Shown here piece by piece: positions 41,436 through 50,254 of a stretch of 64,000 bases of DNA (within the stretch, counting starts at the first letter, position 1; each line of letters opens with the position of its first letter). Source of the stretch: Chelativorans sp. AA-79 (lineage in GTDB: Bacteria > Pseudomonadota > Alphaproteobacteria > Rhizobiales > Rhizobiaceae); contig NZ_CP120361.1 in the NCBI RefSeq assembly GCF_029457495.1, forward strand, positions 1,876,001-1,940,000. The letters run 5' to 3'. A program made the position numbers and the translations under genes. The notes beneath the pieces were generated by a model that made no database searches, had not been told where the DNA came from, and worked only from the letters and a program-made list of their open reading frames with translations.

Positions 41436-42218
41436 TCAGACAGTTGCGGCCTGCTCGTGCGCGAGCGCGCGGTCATAGCGTTCGCTCGCCTGCAGCAGGG
41501 TTCGGGTATAGGGGGTTTCGGCGCCGCCGCTCTCCAGCGCTTCGCGGCTGAGCGTTTCCACGATCCTGCCATCGCGCATGACGGCGAAATGCGAGCACAT
41601 ATGGTCGATCACCGCGAGGTCGTGGCTTACGAGAAGATAGGTGAGGCCGAGTTCCTGCCTCAGGTCGGCAAAGAGGTTGAGGATCTCCGCCTGGATCGAG
41701 ACGTCGAGGGCCGAGGTCGGCTCGTCGAGCAGCAGGATCTTGGGTTCCAGGATCAGGGCGCGGGCGATCGCCACGCGTTGGCGCTGCCCGCCTGAAAGCT
41801 GGTGCGGATAGCGGTAGCGGAATTTCGGCCCGAGCCCCACTTGCGTCAGCATGCGGTTGATGCGTTCGTCGCGGTCTGCAAAGCCGTGGATCTTCAGCGG
41901 CTCACCCAGGATGCGCTCGACCTTGTGCTTCGGATGGAGCGAGCCGTAGGGGTCCTGGAAGACCATCTGGACCTTGCGGCACCACGCCCGCCGATTGGCG
42001 TCGGCAAAGGTCTCGCCGTCCACGGAGATCCGGCCCGTCCAGTGGCGGAAGAGGCCCGAGATGCAGCGCAGGACGGTGGACTTGCCCGAGCCGGATTCGC
42101 CGACGAGGCCGAAGGATTGGCCAGGCTCCACGTTTAGGCCGATGTCTTCCAGAATCTTGCGGCGGCGGTGACCTTCGCCGAGAAAGAGGGACAGGTCTTC
42201 GACGCGGATCATGCTCAT
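41436..42218 (-). CDS. ABC transporter ATPase (DppF/OppF type)
   Basis: A 260-residue ATPase with Walker [10 protein letters not shown] near residue 45, signature LSGGQRQRVAIARALI near 150 and Walker B ILLLDEPTSALD near 170. It ends with the short C-terminal tail (TPYTRTLLQA) of the oligopeptide type. The ATG at 42218 overlaps the DppD stop (ATGA); an in-frame ATG two codons later is also possible. It pairs with the DppD-type ATPase to energise the importer; unlike the region-5 importer, the two ATPases are separate here. Confidence 0.92.
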   Translation of the reverse strand: MSMIRVEDLSLFLGEGHRRRKILEDIGLNVEPGQSFGLVGESGSGKSTVLRCISGLFRHWTGRISVDGETFADANRRAWCRKVQMVFQDPYGSLHPKHKVERILGEPLKIHGFADRDERINRMLTQVGLGPKFRYRYPHQLSGGQRQRVAIARALILEPKILLLDEPTSALDVSIQAEILNLFADLRQELGLTYLLVSHDLAVIDHMCSHFAVMRDGRIVETLSREALESGGAETPYTRTLLQASERYDRALAHEQAATV

Positions 42219-43078
42219 GACCGCCCTCCGCCGAGCGTCCATTCGGGATTGCGTTCGAGGACGGGCAAGCGGGCGCGGCGCTCGCCGATCCTGGGAAGGG
42301 AGGCAAGCAGGCCTTGCGTGTAGGGATGCCGTGCCTCGCCGAGCTCGTCGCCGCGAAGCGTCTCCACCACGCGGCCCGCATACATTATCAGCACGCGGTC
42401 GGAGAAACTCTGCACGAGATTGAGGTCGTGGCTGATGAAGACGAGGCCGATGCCGCGCTCGCGCACCAGATCGTCGAGCAGGGCCAGGATCTGCAGGCGG
42501 ACGGTCACGTCGAGCGCCGAGGTGGGCTCGTCGGCGATGATGACTGCGGGTTCGGGGATGAGCATCATCGCGATCATCACGCGCTGGCCCATGCCGCCCG
42601 ACACCTCATGCGGATAGAGGCCGAAGACATGTTCCGGGTCACGGATCTGGACTGCTGCGAGCTGTGCGATCGCGCGCTTCTTCGCCTCGGCCTCGTTTAC
42701 CGGGAAATGGGCGCGATAGGCTTCCGCGATCTGCGCGCCGACGGTCATCACCGGGTTCAGAGAGTATTTCGGATCCTGCAGGATCATGGAAATGCGCCGC
42801 CCGCGGATGTCCTGCATCTGTTTCTCGCTGAGCGAGAGGACGTCTCGGCCTTCGAATTGCAGGTGTTCGGCGGTGATCCGCGCCGCGGGCGCGAGCAGCC
42901 GAACGATGGCGCGGCCGACGGTCGACTTGCCGGAGCCGGACTCGCCGACGATGGCGAGCTTCTCGCAGCCGAGATCGAAACTCACGTCGCGCACCGCATG
43001 CATGGGCCGGCGTGCGGAGGCGTAGACGACATTCAGGTTCCTGACCGAGAGGAGGGGAGCTTGGGCGAGCATGGTCAT
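42215..43078 (-). CDS. ABC transporter ATPase (DppD/OppD type)
   Basis: A 287-residue ATPase. Walker A is GESGSGKST near residue 43, signature VSGGMGQRVMIA near 160, Walker B VIIADEPTSALD near 180. The tail ARHPYTQGLLASLPR is typical of OppD. Start ATG at 43078 overlaps the permease stop by ATGA; a long frame that continues upstream is rejected since it runs antiphase through the permease. Oligopeptide-type systems also import sugars, and the neighbours suggest a sugar-acid-containing oligosaccharide. Confidence 0.92.
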   Translation of the reverse strand: MTMLAQAPLLSVRNLNVVYASARRPMHAVRDVSFDLGCEKLAIVGESGSGKSTVGRAIVRLLAPAARITAEHLQFEGRDVLSLSEKQMQDIRGRRISMILQDPKYSLNPVMTVGAQIAEAYRAHFPVNEAEAKKRAIAQLAAVQIRDPEHVFGLYPHEVSGGMGQRVMIAMMLIPEPAVIIADEPTSALDVTVRLQILALLDDLVRERGIGLVFISHDLNLVQSFSDRVLIMYAGRVVETLRGDELGEARHPYTQGLLASLPRIGERRARLPVLERNPEWTLGGGRS

Positions 43079-43989
43079 TGTCTCTGCCTCGGATCGAGAA
43101 GGTCGCGCAGGCCGTCGCCGAAGAGGTTGAAGGCGAGCGAGACGATCAGGATAGCGGAGCCGGGCATCGTGACCACCCACCAGCTCTCCATCATGAAGCG
43201 GCGGCCGGCCGAGGTCATCGCGCCCCATTCGGGCGAAGGCGGCTGCGCGCCCAGACCAAGGAAGCCGAGACCCGCCGCCGTCAGGATGATGCCGGCCATG
43301 TTGAGCGTAAGGCGAACGACAACCGAGGGCACGCACATGGGCAGGATCTGCCCGACGAGAATGCGCAGGGGCGAGGCTCCGGTGAGCTTTGCGGCGGCGA
43401 TGTAGTCGGTATTGCGCACCGTCAGCGTTTCGGCGCGGGCGAGCCGGGCGATCGGCGGCCAGGCGGTGAGCGCGATGGCGATCACCGCGTTCTCCAGGCC
43501 GGGGCCGAGCGCGGCGGCAAAAGCGAGCGCCAGGATCAGGCTCGGGAAGGACAGGAAGAGATCGGTGATACGCATCAGGATGCGGTCGGTCCAGCCGCCG
43601 AAATAGCCCGCCGCCATGCCGATCAGGAGCCCGATGGGGCCGACGATGACGGAGACCAGCGTGACGATATAGAGGGTGATGCGGGCGCCGAAGACGATGC
43701 GGCTGTAGATGTCGCGGCCGAGCTCGTCCGTGCCCAGCCAGTGTTCCGCGCTTGGTGGCTTGAGCGCCTGCGTGAGGTTCTGCGCGATCGGGTCGTGCGT
43801 AGCAATCAGCGGTGCCAAGGCGGCCATCAGCGCAAGGACGAGCAGGATGAGAAGGCCTATCACCGTAAGTGGATTGGCGAAAAAGTTCACCGCGCTCCAG
43901 TAGAACCGCTGTGCGGTGGCTTGCCGGGAGGAAGCGGGCTCCTCGGCGGCGATCCATGCGGAGAAAGTCCTGTTGGAGATGTCACTCAT
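43075..43989 (-). CDS. ABC transporter permease (DppC/OppC type)
   Basis: A 304-residue permease with about six membrane helices. It has the conserved HWLGTDELGRDIYSRIVFGA stretch after the first helix, the coupling loop DYIAAAKLTGASPLRILVGQ, and the C-terminus LFGDGLRDLLDPRQRQ. Overlap ATGA with both neighbours shows translational coupling. It has a normal DppC length, unlike the enlarged permease in region 5. Confidence 0.92.
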   Translation of the reverse strand: MSDISNRTFSAWIAAEEPASSRQATAQRFYWSAVNFFANPLTVIGLLILLVLALMAALAPLIATHDPIAQNLTQALKPPSAEHWLGTDELGRDIYSRIVFGARITLYIVTLVSVIVGPIGLLIGMAAGYFGGWTDRILMRITDLFLSFPSLILALAFAAALGPGLENAVIAIALTAWPPIARLARAETLTVRNTDYIAAAKLTGASPLRILVGQILPMCVPSVVVRLTLNMAGIILTAAGLGFLGLGAQPPSPEWGAMTSAGRRFMMESWWVVTMPGSAILIVSLAFNLFGDGLRDLLDPRQRQ

Positions 43990-45023
43990 GCCGCACGTGT
44001 CCTGGGGTCGAGAACCCGGTAGAGCAGGTCGGAGAGAAGGTTGAGCCCCATGAAGATGAGCCCCACGAGGAGCGTGCATGCCATCACGGCGTTCATGTCG
44101 CCCATCATCAGGCTGGAGGTGAGATAGCTGCCGAAGCCCGGCCAGGAGAAGACGGTCTCGATCAGCACCGCGCCTTCGAGCAGTCCGCCATAGGCGAGCG
44201 CCACGATGGTCAAGAGCTGCACGCGGATGTTCAGGAAGGCGTGGCGCCAGATCACCTCAGACCGCGAGAGGCCCTTGATGCGCGCGGTGAGCACGTATTC
44301 CTGGCCGAGCTGCTCCAGCATGAAGCTGCGCGTCATGCGGCTGATATAGGCCATGGAGGAGAGGCCAAGGATGGTCGCCGGCAACCAGATATTGCGCGCT
44401 GCGCTCCAGAAGACGTCCCAGTTCTTGGTGATCGCACTGTCGATCAGGAGGAAACCGGTGATGGGCTGGACGATGCCCGTGTAGAAGATCTCCACCCGGC
44501 CCGTGCCGCCGGACCAGCCGAGCTTGGCGTAGAAGACGATGAGGCCGATCAGCCCCAGCCAGAAGACCGGGGTCGAATAGAAGATCAGTGAAAGGAAGCG
44601 TACCACGTGGTCCGTGAGCTTGCCTCGGCGGACTGCCGCGAGCACGCCCAGCGGGACGCCGAGACCGACGCCGATCAAGATCGAAAGGGTGGCGAGCTCG
44701 ACGGTTGCAGGAAAGACGCGGGCGATGTCCTCGATCACCGGCTTGCCCGTGAGCAGCGCCGTGCCGAAATCGCCATGCAGGATCTCGGACATGTAGCGAA
44801 GGAACTGTATGTAGATCGGCTGGTCGAGACCAAGCTGCTGGTAAACCCTGTCATAGGCTTGCTGGCTGGCCTCGTCGCCGATGATGGCCAGCACGGGATC
44901 GATCGGCATCACCCGGCCGATGACGAAGGTCAAAAGCAGCAGGCCGAGGAGCGTGACGGCGATGGAGCCCAAGAAGGTCAGGCCATTCCAAAGACGCGTC
45001 TGCACCGAGTTTCCGGAGTCCAT
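43986..45023 (-). CDS. ABC transporter permease (DppB/OppB type)
   Basis: A 345-residue permease with about six membrane helices. The motif YQQLGLDQPIYIQFLRYMS in the periplasmic loop and the coupling loop YVLTARIKGLSRSEVIWRHA are typical. It lies 80 bases downstream of the binding-protein gene, a gap that contains a small stem-loop (45050-45067). It forms the channel with the DppC-type subunit. Confidence 0.92.
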   Translation of the reverse strand: MDSGNSVQTRLWNGLTFLGSIAVTLLGLLLLTFVIGRVMPIDPVLAIIGDEASQQAYDRVYQQLGLDQPIYIQFLRYMSEILHGDFGTALLTGKPVIEDIARVFPATVELATLSILIGVGLGVPLGVLAAVRRGKLTDHVVRFLSLIFYSTPVFWLGLIGLIVFYAKLGWSGGTGRVEIFYTGIVQPITGFLLIDSAITKNWDVFWSAARNIWLPATILGLSSMAYISRMTRSFMLEQLGQEYVLTARIKGLSRSEVIWRHAFLNIRVQLLTIVALAYGGLLEGAVLIETVFSWPGFGSYLTSSLMMGDMNAVMACTLLVGLIFMGLNLLSDLLYRVLDPRTRAA

Positions 45024-45049
45024 GCTCTTTACTCTGGCTTGAAAGGAGA

Positions 45050-45067
45050 AGGCGGCATCGGCCGCCT
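45050..45067 (-). terminator. Stem-loop between the binding-protein gene and the DppB-type gene
   Basis: AGGCGGC at 45050-45056 pairs with GCCGCCT at 45061-45067 around ATCG. It lies in the same relative place as the stem-loops at 1641, 17902 and 29088. The stem is shorter than in those cases. Confidence 0.5.
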
Positions 45068-45103
45068 CCCGATCATATCGCTTCCTTCATGAAGCGGGCT
45101 CCG

Positions 45104-46699
45104 TCAGCGGTCCTTGTGCACCTCTTCGAGGCGCGTGGTCCAACCATAGTGGTTCTGGTAGTCCTCTACGTCGGAGCGGAACACGACGGTATCGACGACC
45201 TGCGAGAAGATGAGGAGCGCCGGCACCACCTCTTCGAGGCGCTGCTGGATGGCTTCGTAGGCATCCGCCTGCTTTTCGGTGTCGCGGATCGTCAGAGCTT
45301 CAGCGGCCATGGCGTTCAGCTCTTCGTCATAGAAGGAAGTGCGCCAGACGATCACGCCCGACAGCCCGGCGTCGTCGCTGTTGTCGGGGTTGACAACCAT
45401 GGCGCGCAGATTGGAATGCGGATGGGGCTCCTGGCCGCCGCCGCCGCGCCCCACGATCATCTCGAAATTGCGCTCGCGCATCGGGCCGTAGACCTGATTG
45501 CCATTGCCCGTCACGATGTTCGCGCGGATGCCGGCCTGCGCCAGCGTGCCCTGGATGGCGGTCGCGGCATCGAGGAATGGCGCTTCGTTCAGTGCCAGCA
45601 GTTCCACCTCGAAGCCATCGGGATAACCGGCCTCGGCAAGCAGCGCCTTGGCCTTCTCCACATCGAGGGCGTATCCGGGATCTTCCAGCGCGCCCAATAC
45701 GCCGAGCGCCACGGGGCGCTGCCTCTCCACGCCGTAATTCGGCATGATGGTGGCGTTGATGCCATCATAGTCGATGAGGTAGCGTAGGGCCTCACGCACC
45801 TTCGGATTGGCAAAGCGCTCGTCCTTCATGCTGACGCCGAGATAGTAGAAGCCGGCGCCGGGTACCGGTTGCACCTCCACATCCGAATTCGAGGAGAGCG
45901 CATTGATGTCGGGCACCGAGAGCCCCAAGCCGACATCGATGTCGCCGCGCTCCAGCATCAGGCGCTTGGTCTGCGATTCCGGCATATGGCGGAAGATCAC
46001 GCGCGTCATGGACGCGGGGTCATCCCAGTAATTCTCGTTCCGCTCGAGCACGATCACGTCGTTGGCGGTGAAATTGGTGAGCTTGAAGGGTCCCGACCCG
46101 GCGGTGTTGGTCGTCAGCCATCCCTGCCCCTTGTCGCCGTCGGAGGCGTGCTCCATCGCAAGCTCGCTGTCGATGACGGCGGCCGCATCAGGCTTGCCGA
46201 ACATATAAAGCAACAGCCGCGGATCGCCTTCCTCCGGCAGGGTGATGGTGATCGCGTTGCCCTCGGCGCGCACATACTGATCGAAATTTTCCGGCGTGAA
46301 GCCAAAAGACAGCCAGACGCCCGCACCGACAAGGCCGAGTTCCACGTTACGCTTGTAAGACCACAGCACGTCGTCTGCCGTGACCGGATTGCCGGAAGCG
46401 AACTTCGCGCCTTCGCGCAGGTGGAAGGTGATGCTGCTGCCGTCGTCGCTGATCTCCCAGCTCTCGGCAAGACCGGGATGAACCTTGGTCTTCTCGATCG
46501 GGTCGAGACGCACCAGGGTGTCATAGACATTCGTCGCGATGCCCGTCGACTCGCGCCCGGCCATGGCTGCCGGGTCGAGCGTGGTGATGTTGTTCATGCT
46601 CATACCGACAACAAGCTGGTCGTCGGGCGTTGCGGCCGTTGCGCCCGGCGCGGTGGCGATGAGCGCGGCCGCGAGCAGAAAGGCGAATCTTCTCTTCAT
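45104..46699 (-). CDS. ABC transporter substrate-binding protein (family 5)
   Basis: A 531-residue periplasmic protein of typical family-5 length. A Sec signal peptide ends near ATA at about residue 23. Core motifs are MNNITTLDPAAMAGRES, HLREGAKFASGNPVTADDVL and NPKVREALRYLIDYDGIN. It is first in the operon of the second oligopeptide-type importer and is preceded, 20 bases upstream, by an imperfect palindrome with CTTGTCTG. The neighbouring sugar-acid enzymes suggest an acidic oligosaccharide or sugar acid as ligand. Confidence 0.92.
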   Translation of the reverse strand: MKRRFAFLLAAALIATAPGATAATPDDQLVVGMSMNNITTLDPAAMAGRESTGIATNVYDTLVRLDPIEKTKVHPGLAESWEISDDGSSITFHLREGAKFASGNPVTADDVLWSYKRNVELGLVGAGVWLSFGFTPENFDQYVRAEGNAITITLPEEGDPRLLLYMFGKPDAAAVIDSELAMEHASDGDKGQGWLTTNTAGSGPFKLTNFTANDVIVLERNENYWDDPASMTRVIFRHMPESQTKRLMLERGDIDVGLGLSVPDINALSSNSDVEVQPVPGAGFYYLGVSMKDERFANPKVREALRYLIDYDGINATIMPNYGVERQRPVALGVLGALEDPGYALDVEKAKALLAEAGYPDGFEVELLALNEAPFLDAATAIQGTLAQAGIRANIVTGNGNQVYGPMRERNFEMIVGRGGGGQEPHPHSNLRAMVVNPDNSDDAGLSGVIVWRTSFYDEELNAMAAEALTIRDTEKQADAYEAIQQRLEEVVPALLIFSQVVDTVVFRSDVEDYQNHYGWTTRLEEVHKDR

Positions 46700-46718
46700 T
46701 GGTTCCTCCCTGAATCAA

Positions 46719-46747
46719 ACTTGTCTGTTATTAGACGTCATACAAGT
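46719..46747. promoter_or_regulatory. Putative FadR-type operator, site A (importer operon)
   Basis: The site begins ACTTGTCTG and ends ACAAGT, with GTCT-GTTATT-AGAC-type symmetry inside. It lies 20 bases before the binding-protein gene. The CTTGTCTG core recurs at 48989 and 50191, both before genes of the same locus. Confidence 0.5.
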
Positions 46748-46811
46748 TGAGTCAATCATCTCTTCCTTCCTCCCTTTGGGATCGCCCTTGGATGCAGCGG
46801 CCCACTATTGC

Positions 46812-47750
46812 CTACTGAGGCCCAAGCTTCTCGATGAGCGCCTGCAGGTCGCGGTGGTCGGCCTCGGTGCAGTCCGCAAGCGGCGGGCGCACGGGGCCGG
46901 CCGGCTTGCCGACAAGGCGGGCGCCGGCCTTGATGATCGAGACCGGGTAGCCGGCGGAGCGGTTGCGGATCTCGATGTAAGGCAGGAAGAACTCCTTGAG
47001 GATCCTGCTGGTCACGTTCCGGTCGCCTTTGCGCACGGCAGCATAGAACTCGTTCGCGGTCTTCGGGATGAAGTTGAATACTGCCGACGAGTAGACCGGA
47101 AAACCGGCCGCGTTGTAGGCCTCCGCGAACACCTCGGCCGTGGGAAGCCCGCCAAGATAGCTGACGCGATCGCCAAGCCTGCTTCGCATGATCGTAACCG
47201 CCTCGATGTCACCGACGCCGTCCTTGAAGCCGATGAGGTTGGCGTTGTCGTCAGCCAGCTTCTCCATCGTGTCGGCGGTGAGCCGGCAGACATTCCGGTT
47301 ATAGACGATCACGCCGATGCCGACCGCCTTGCAGACCGCGTCAATATGCGCGGCAAGGCCCTTCTGGCTGGTCTCGGTGAGATAGTGAGGCAGGAGCAGG
47401 ATGCCGGCTGCTCCGGCGGCTTCCGCGTTGCGCGCCATCTCGATGGCAAGCCGCGTGCCGTAGCCCGCGCCGGCGACGATGGGCGTATGCGCGCCGCAGG
47501 TCTCGACCGCGGTGCGGATGACCTGCGCGTGCTCGGCCGGGGTGAGGGAAAAGCCCTCGCCCGTGCCGCCCGCGGCGAACAGTACGCTGGCGCCATAGGG
47601 CATGAGCCATTCCAGGCGGCGGCGGTAGCTCGCTTCGTCGAAATCACCCGCCTCGTCGAAATCCGTGATCGGGAACGACATCAAGCCGGACGAAAGAATG
47701 GTCTTGAGCTCCTGCGGGTCCATCGCCGGACGAGAGGATATGTGGTTCAC
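46812..47750 (-). CDS. kdgD: 5-dehydro-4-deoxyglucarate dehydratase
   Basis: A 312-residue member of the dihydrodipicolinate-synthase/N-acetylneuraminate-lyase family. It dehydrates and decarboxylates 5-keto-4-deoxyglucarate to 2-oxoglutarate semialdehyde in oxidative uronate catabolism. The pattern is close to known KdgD proteins: [18 protein letters not shown] at the start, [11 protein letters not shown], the tyrosine in [11 protein letters not shown] and the Schiff-base lysine in [16 protein letters not shown] at 47750 has a reasonable ribosome site (AGGAAGG); the internal ATG at 47723 is the conserved family start but has none. It follows an enolase-superfamily gene and probably shares its transcript. 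Confidence 0.92.
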   Translation of the reverse strand: MNHISSRPAMDPQELKTILSSGLMSFPITDFDEAGDFDEASYRRRLEWLMPYGASVLFAAGGTGEGFSLTPAEHAQVIRTAVETCGAHTPIVAGAGYGTRLAIEMARNAEAAGAAGILLLPHYLTETSQKGLAAHIDAVCKAVGIGVIVYNRNVCRLTADTMEKLADDNANLIGFKDGVGDIEAVTIMRSRLGDRVSYLGGLPTAEVFAEAYNAAGFPVYSSAVFNFIPKTANEFYAAVRKGDRNVTSRILKEFFLPYIEIRNRSAGYPVSIIKAGARLVGKPAGPVRPPLADCTEADHRDLQALIEKLGPQ

Positions 47751-47784
47751 TTTGCTTGCCCTTCCTGCCGCTTGTCGTCCCCGT

Positions 47785-48933
47785 TCAGGAAACGAGATTG
47801 TCATTGACGAAGTCGAAATTGATGTCCTCGCCGATGCCCGGCCGATCGGAGAGATGGACGAAACCGTCCTCGTCCATGGGATCGGCGAGCGTGTTCAGGT
47901 ATTCAAAGCCGTCGTCGTATTCGAGGAACGGGTGTAGCAGCCCGCGCTCGTACCAGCGTACATTCTTGCAGGCTGCGGTCACCACGAGGTTCGGCGCGCC
48001 GTTGCCGTGCACCTCGCAATTCATGCCGAAGGCATCCGCCAGATGCATGGTCTTCAGCGCCGGCGTGACGCCGCCGACATCGTGGACGCCGGTCCGCAGG
48101 ATGTCGCAGGCTCCGGCCTTGATCCATTCCGCGCGTGCGAAATGCTTGCCGGCAGCACTCTCCGGCCCCAGCACCGGGATGGCGAGATTGTCCGCAAGCC
48201 AGGCGTAGGACGAGAGGCTCTGCTCGTCCATCGGCTCCTCTATCCAGGCGAAGCCCAGCTTCTCCAGGCCTTTGCCCAACTCGTAAGCCTCCACGCGGGA
48301 ATACCAATGGAAGGCGTCGATCATCAGGTCGATGTCGGGCCCAACCGCCTCTCGCACGGCCGCGCAGGCCCTGAGATCCATCTTCACGTCGGGCGCCCAG
48401 GAAACCGGCGGCATCCAGGTGTGGAGCTTGATGCCCTTGTAGCCGCGCGCCACCAGCTTTTCCGCAAAGCGACCGTAATCCTCCGGCGTGGCGAGGCCGC
48501 CTTCGAGCTCGTCGCCGCACATGGTGGAGCCGTAGGCCGGCACTTTGTCGCGATAAGCGCCGATGAGCTTGTGCACGGGCACGCCGAGCGCGCGCCCTGC
48601 AAGGTCCCAAAGCGCCGTATCGACGACAGCCAGCGTGCGGTCGGTGAGTTGCGCCGCGCTGCCGCGCTGCCAGTGCGCAAGCTTCTGCCACAGCCGCTCG
48701 CGGTCGAACGGATCCTGACCGATCAGCACCGTCTTCACGAATTTGTCGATGACATGCGGGCGGATGACCTCCGGCGCGCCGAAGCAGTGACCCTCGGAGC
48801 CGTCGTCACAGGTGATGGTGAGGAGCCCCTGCTTCACCTTGTGCGGCTCGCCGGGATGCCCATGCCCGGCGGCATCCTGGTGCCGACGTGTCGTATGGAG
48901 GAATACGCGCACTTTGACGTCGATGATCTTCAT
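47785..48933 (-). CDS. Mandelate racemase/muconate lactonizing family protein (KxH type, second copy)
   Basis: A 382-residue enolase-superfamily enzyme. The base motif is IKLHTW (KxH); metal ligands are Asp in MIDAFH, Glu in WIEEPM, and Glu in GPESAAG; His in EVHGNG is the opposite base. These features parallel the gene at 39150, with which it may share substrate class. It lies upstream of kdgD and has a perfect TTGTCTGACAA palindrome 56 bases before its start. As KdgD needs 5-keto-4-deoxyglucarate, a glucarate/galactarate or related acid-sugar dehydratase role fits, but is not proven. Confidence 0.88.
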   Translation of the reverse strand: MKIIDVKVRVFLHTTRRHQDAAGHGHPGEPHKVKQGLLTITCDDGSEGHCFGAPEVIRPHVIDKFVKTVLIGQDPFDRERLWQKLAHWQRGSAAQLTDRTLAVVDTALWDLAGRALGVPVHKLIGAYRDKVPAYGSTMCGDELEGGLATPEDYGRFAEKLVARGYKGIKLHTWMPPVSWAPDVKMDLRACAAVREAVGPDIDLMIDAFHWYSRVEAYELGKGLEKLGFAWIEEPMDEQSLSSYAWLADNLAIPVLGPESAAGKHFARAEWIKAGACDILRTGVHDVGGVTPALKTMHLADAFGMNCEVHGNGAPNLVVTAACKNVRWYERGLLHPFLEYDDGFEYLNTLADPMDEDGFVHLSDRPGIGEDINFDFVNDNLVS

Positions 48934-48988
48934 GCCAATCCTGATGCTCTCGCTAAGCTCAGTGTCCGCCGTGCGAGTCTTCTATCGT

Positions 48989-49008
48989 CTTGTCTGACAA
49001 CTGACAAG
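48989..49008. promoter_or_regulatory. Putative FadR-type operator, site B (dehydratase-kdgD unit)
   Basis: CTTGTCTGACAACTGACAAG contains the palindrome TTGTC-T-GACAA, which fits the FadR-family consensus TnGTnnnACnA exactly. It lies 56 bases before the dehydratase gene. Confidence 0.6.
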
Positions 49009-49017
49009 TGCAAGCGA

Positions 49018-50097
49018 TCAGATTTTGTGGTGCTCCAAAGCTTTCTGGTCGAAGGTGAAGCCCCAACCGGGGCGATCCGGCACAAGCGCCATGCCGTCCT
49101 TGAACTCCATCGGCTCCTGGTAAAGAGGCGAGAACCACTCGAGATGTTCGAGCAGCGTCGCATTGGGAAGGGACCCCATGATCTGGAGGCTCATCTCGGG
49201 GAACAAGTGGGAGGAAACCGGCAGGTCGTGGGCGGCGGCCAGCGCGCCGACCTTGAGGAACTCGCTCACCCCGCCCACGCGCTGCAGGTCCGGCATGAGG
49301 ATGTCGGCCGCCTTCGCTTCGATCATGCGGCGGAAGCCGTAGCGCGTGTATTCGTTCTCGCCCGAGGCGATCGGCGTCTGCAGCGCCACGCGCACCTCCG
49401 CCAGATGCTCGAGATCGTGGGCGGGGAGGGGCTCCTCGAACCAGGCGATGTCGAAAGCCTCCATCTCGCGGCCGAGCGCTATGGCGTCCTTCGCCGTCAT
49501 CCCCTGGTTGGCGTCGACCATCAGCGCGACCTTCCCGCCGACGGCTTCGCGCAGGGCTTTCAGGCGCGGCAGGTCGATCTCCGCGCGGCCGGCAAGGCGC
49601 AGCTTCATGGCGGTGAAGCCGCGGTCAAGGAACGCCTCAGCTTCCGCCACCAGCTCCGAGACCGATTGCGTCAGCCAGAGCCCGCCGCTTGCATAGGCGG
49701 GCACCGCGTCTCGTGCCCGGCCGACCAGCTTGGAGATGCAGAGGCCCGCCGCCCTGCCGCGCAGGTCCCACATCGCCCCGTCGATCGCTGCGATGCCCAT
49801 GATCGAAACGCCGGCGAAGCCGATGAAATTGATGCGCCGCCACGCCTCGGCCCAGAATGCTTCCGTCTCGTCGGGCTCGCGCCCGATCACGGCCTCGCGC
49901 AGTAGCTTCACCATGGAATCGAGCAGCGGCAGCTGCTCTGGCCGGATCGTGAAGATGAGGTTCTCGCCGGTCACACCTTCGTCGGTGTCAAGGAAGATGG
50001 CGAGGCAGGAGAAGCTGTGGATCGTCGCCGTAGCATTGCCGATCGGCTTTTCCAGCGGCAGGGAAAGGGGCAAAGTCCTAAGCTCGGTGATCTTCAC
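49018..50097 (-). CDS. Mandelate racemase/muconate lactonizing family protein (KxR type)
   Basis: A 359-residue enolase-superfamily enzyme. The position of the KxK base reads MKLRLAG (KxR), with metal ligands Asp in MVDANQG, Glu in WFEEPL and Glu in SGENEY, and His in SSHLFPE as the opposite base. The GTG at 50097 is preferred: it starts the conserved VKITELRTLPLSLPL and follows CGACGGGAGCC; upstream ATGs would add a 36-residue tail not seen in the family. It is transcribed alone and faces the uronate-dehydrogenase-like gene. Likely a third acid-sugar dehydratase or a cycloisomerase. Confidence 0.87.
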   Translation of the reverse strand: MKITELRTLPLSLPLEKPIGNATATIHSFSCLAIFLDTDEGVTGENLIFTIRPEQLPLLDSMVKLLREAVIGREPDETEAFWAEAWRRINFIGFAGVSIMGIAAIDGAMWDLRGRAAGLCISKLVGRARDAVPAYASGGLWLTQSVSELVAEAEAFLDRGFTAMKLRLAGRAEIDLPRLKALREAVGGKVALMVDANQGMTAKDAIALGREMEAFDIAWFEEPLPAHDLEHLAEVRVALQTPIASGENEYTRYGFRRMIEAKAADILMPDLQRVGGVSEFLKVGALAAAHDLPVSSHLFPEMSLQIMGSLPNATLLEHLEWFSPLYQEPMEFKDGMALVPDRPGWGFTFDQKALEHHKI

Positions 50098-50188
50098 GTG
50101 TCGGCTCCCGTCGGAGTGGAAAAGTTTGCTGGCGCCGGGCGCTGCCGCGATGCCGACATTGACCGACTCGTCTCCGGAAGCTAACACA

Positions 50189-50215
50189 TACTTGTCTGAC
50201 ATCATATGATAACTT
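50189..50215. promoter_or_regulatory. Putative FadR-type operator, site C (divergent promoter)
   Basis: ACTTGTCTGACATCATATGA lies between the dehydratase-like gene at 50097 and the plus-strand gene at 50255. The core TTGTCTGACA matches site B. The adjoining ATCATATGAT is itself a palindrome. Confidence 0.5.
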
Positions 50216-50254
50216 CGGCGGCCTGGAAGTGCTGCTCTTGCAGGGAGGGGTTCT

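Noticed and set aside
48007..49905. Plus-strand frame of about 630 codons across two enolase-superfamily genes
   Set aside because: It spans two genes with complete active-site motifs on the other strand and shows no domain of its own.
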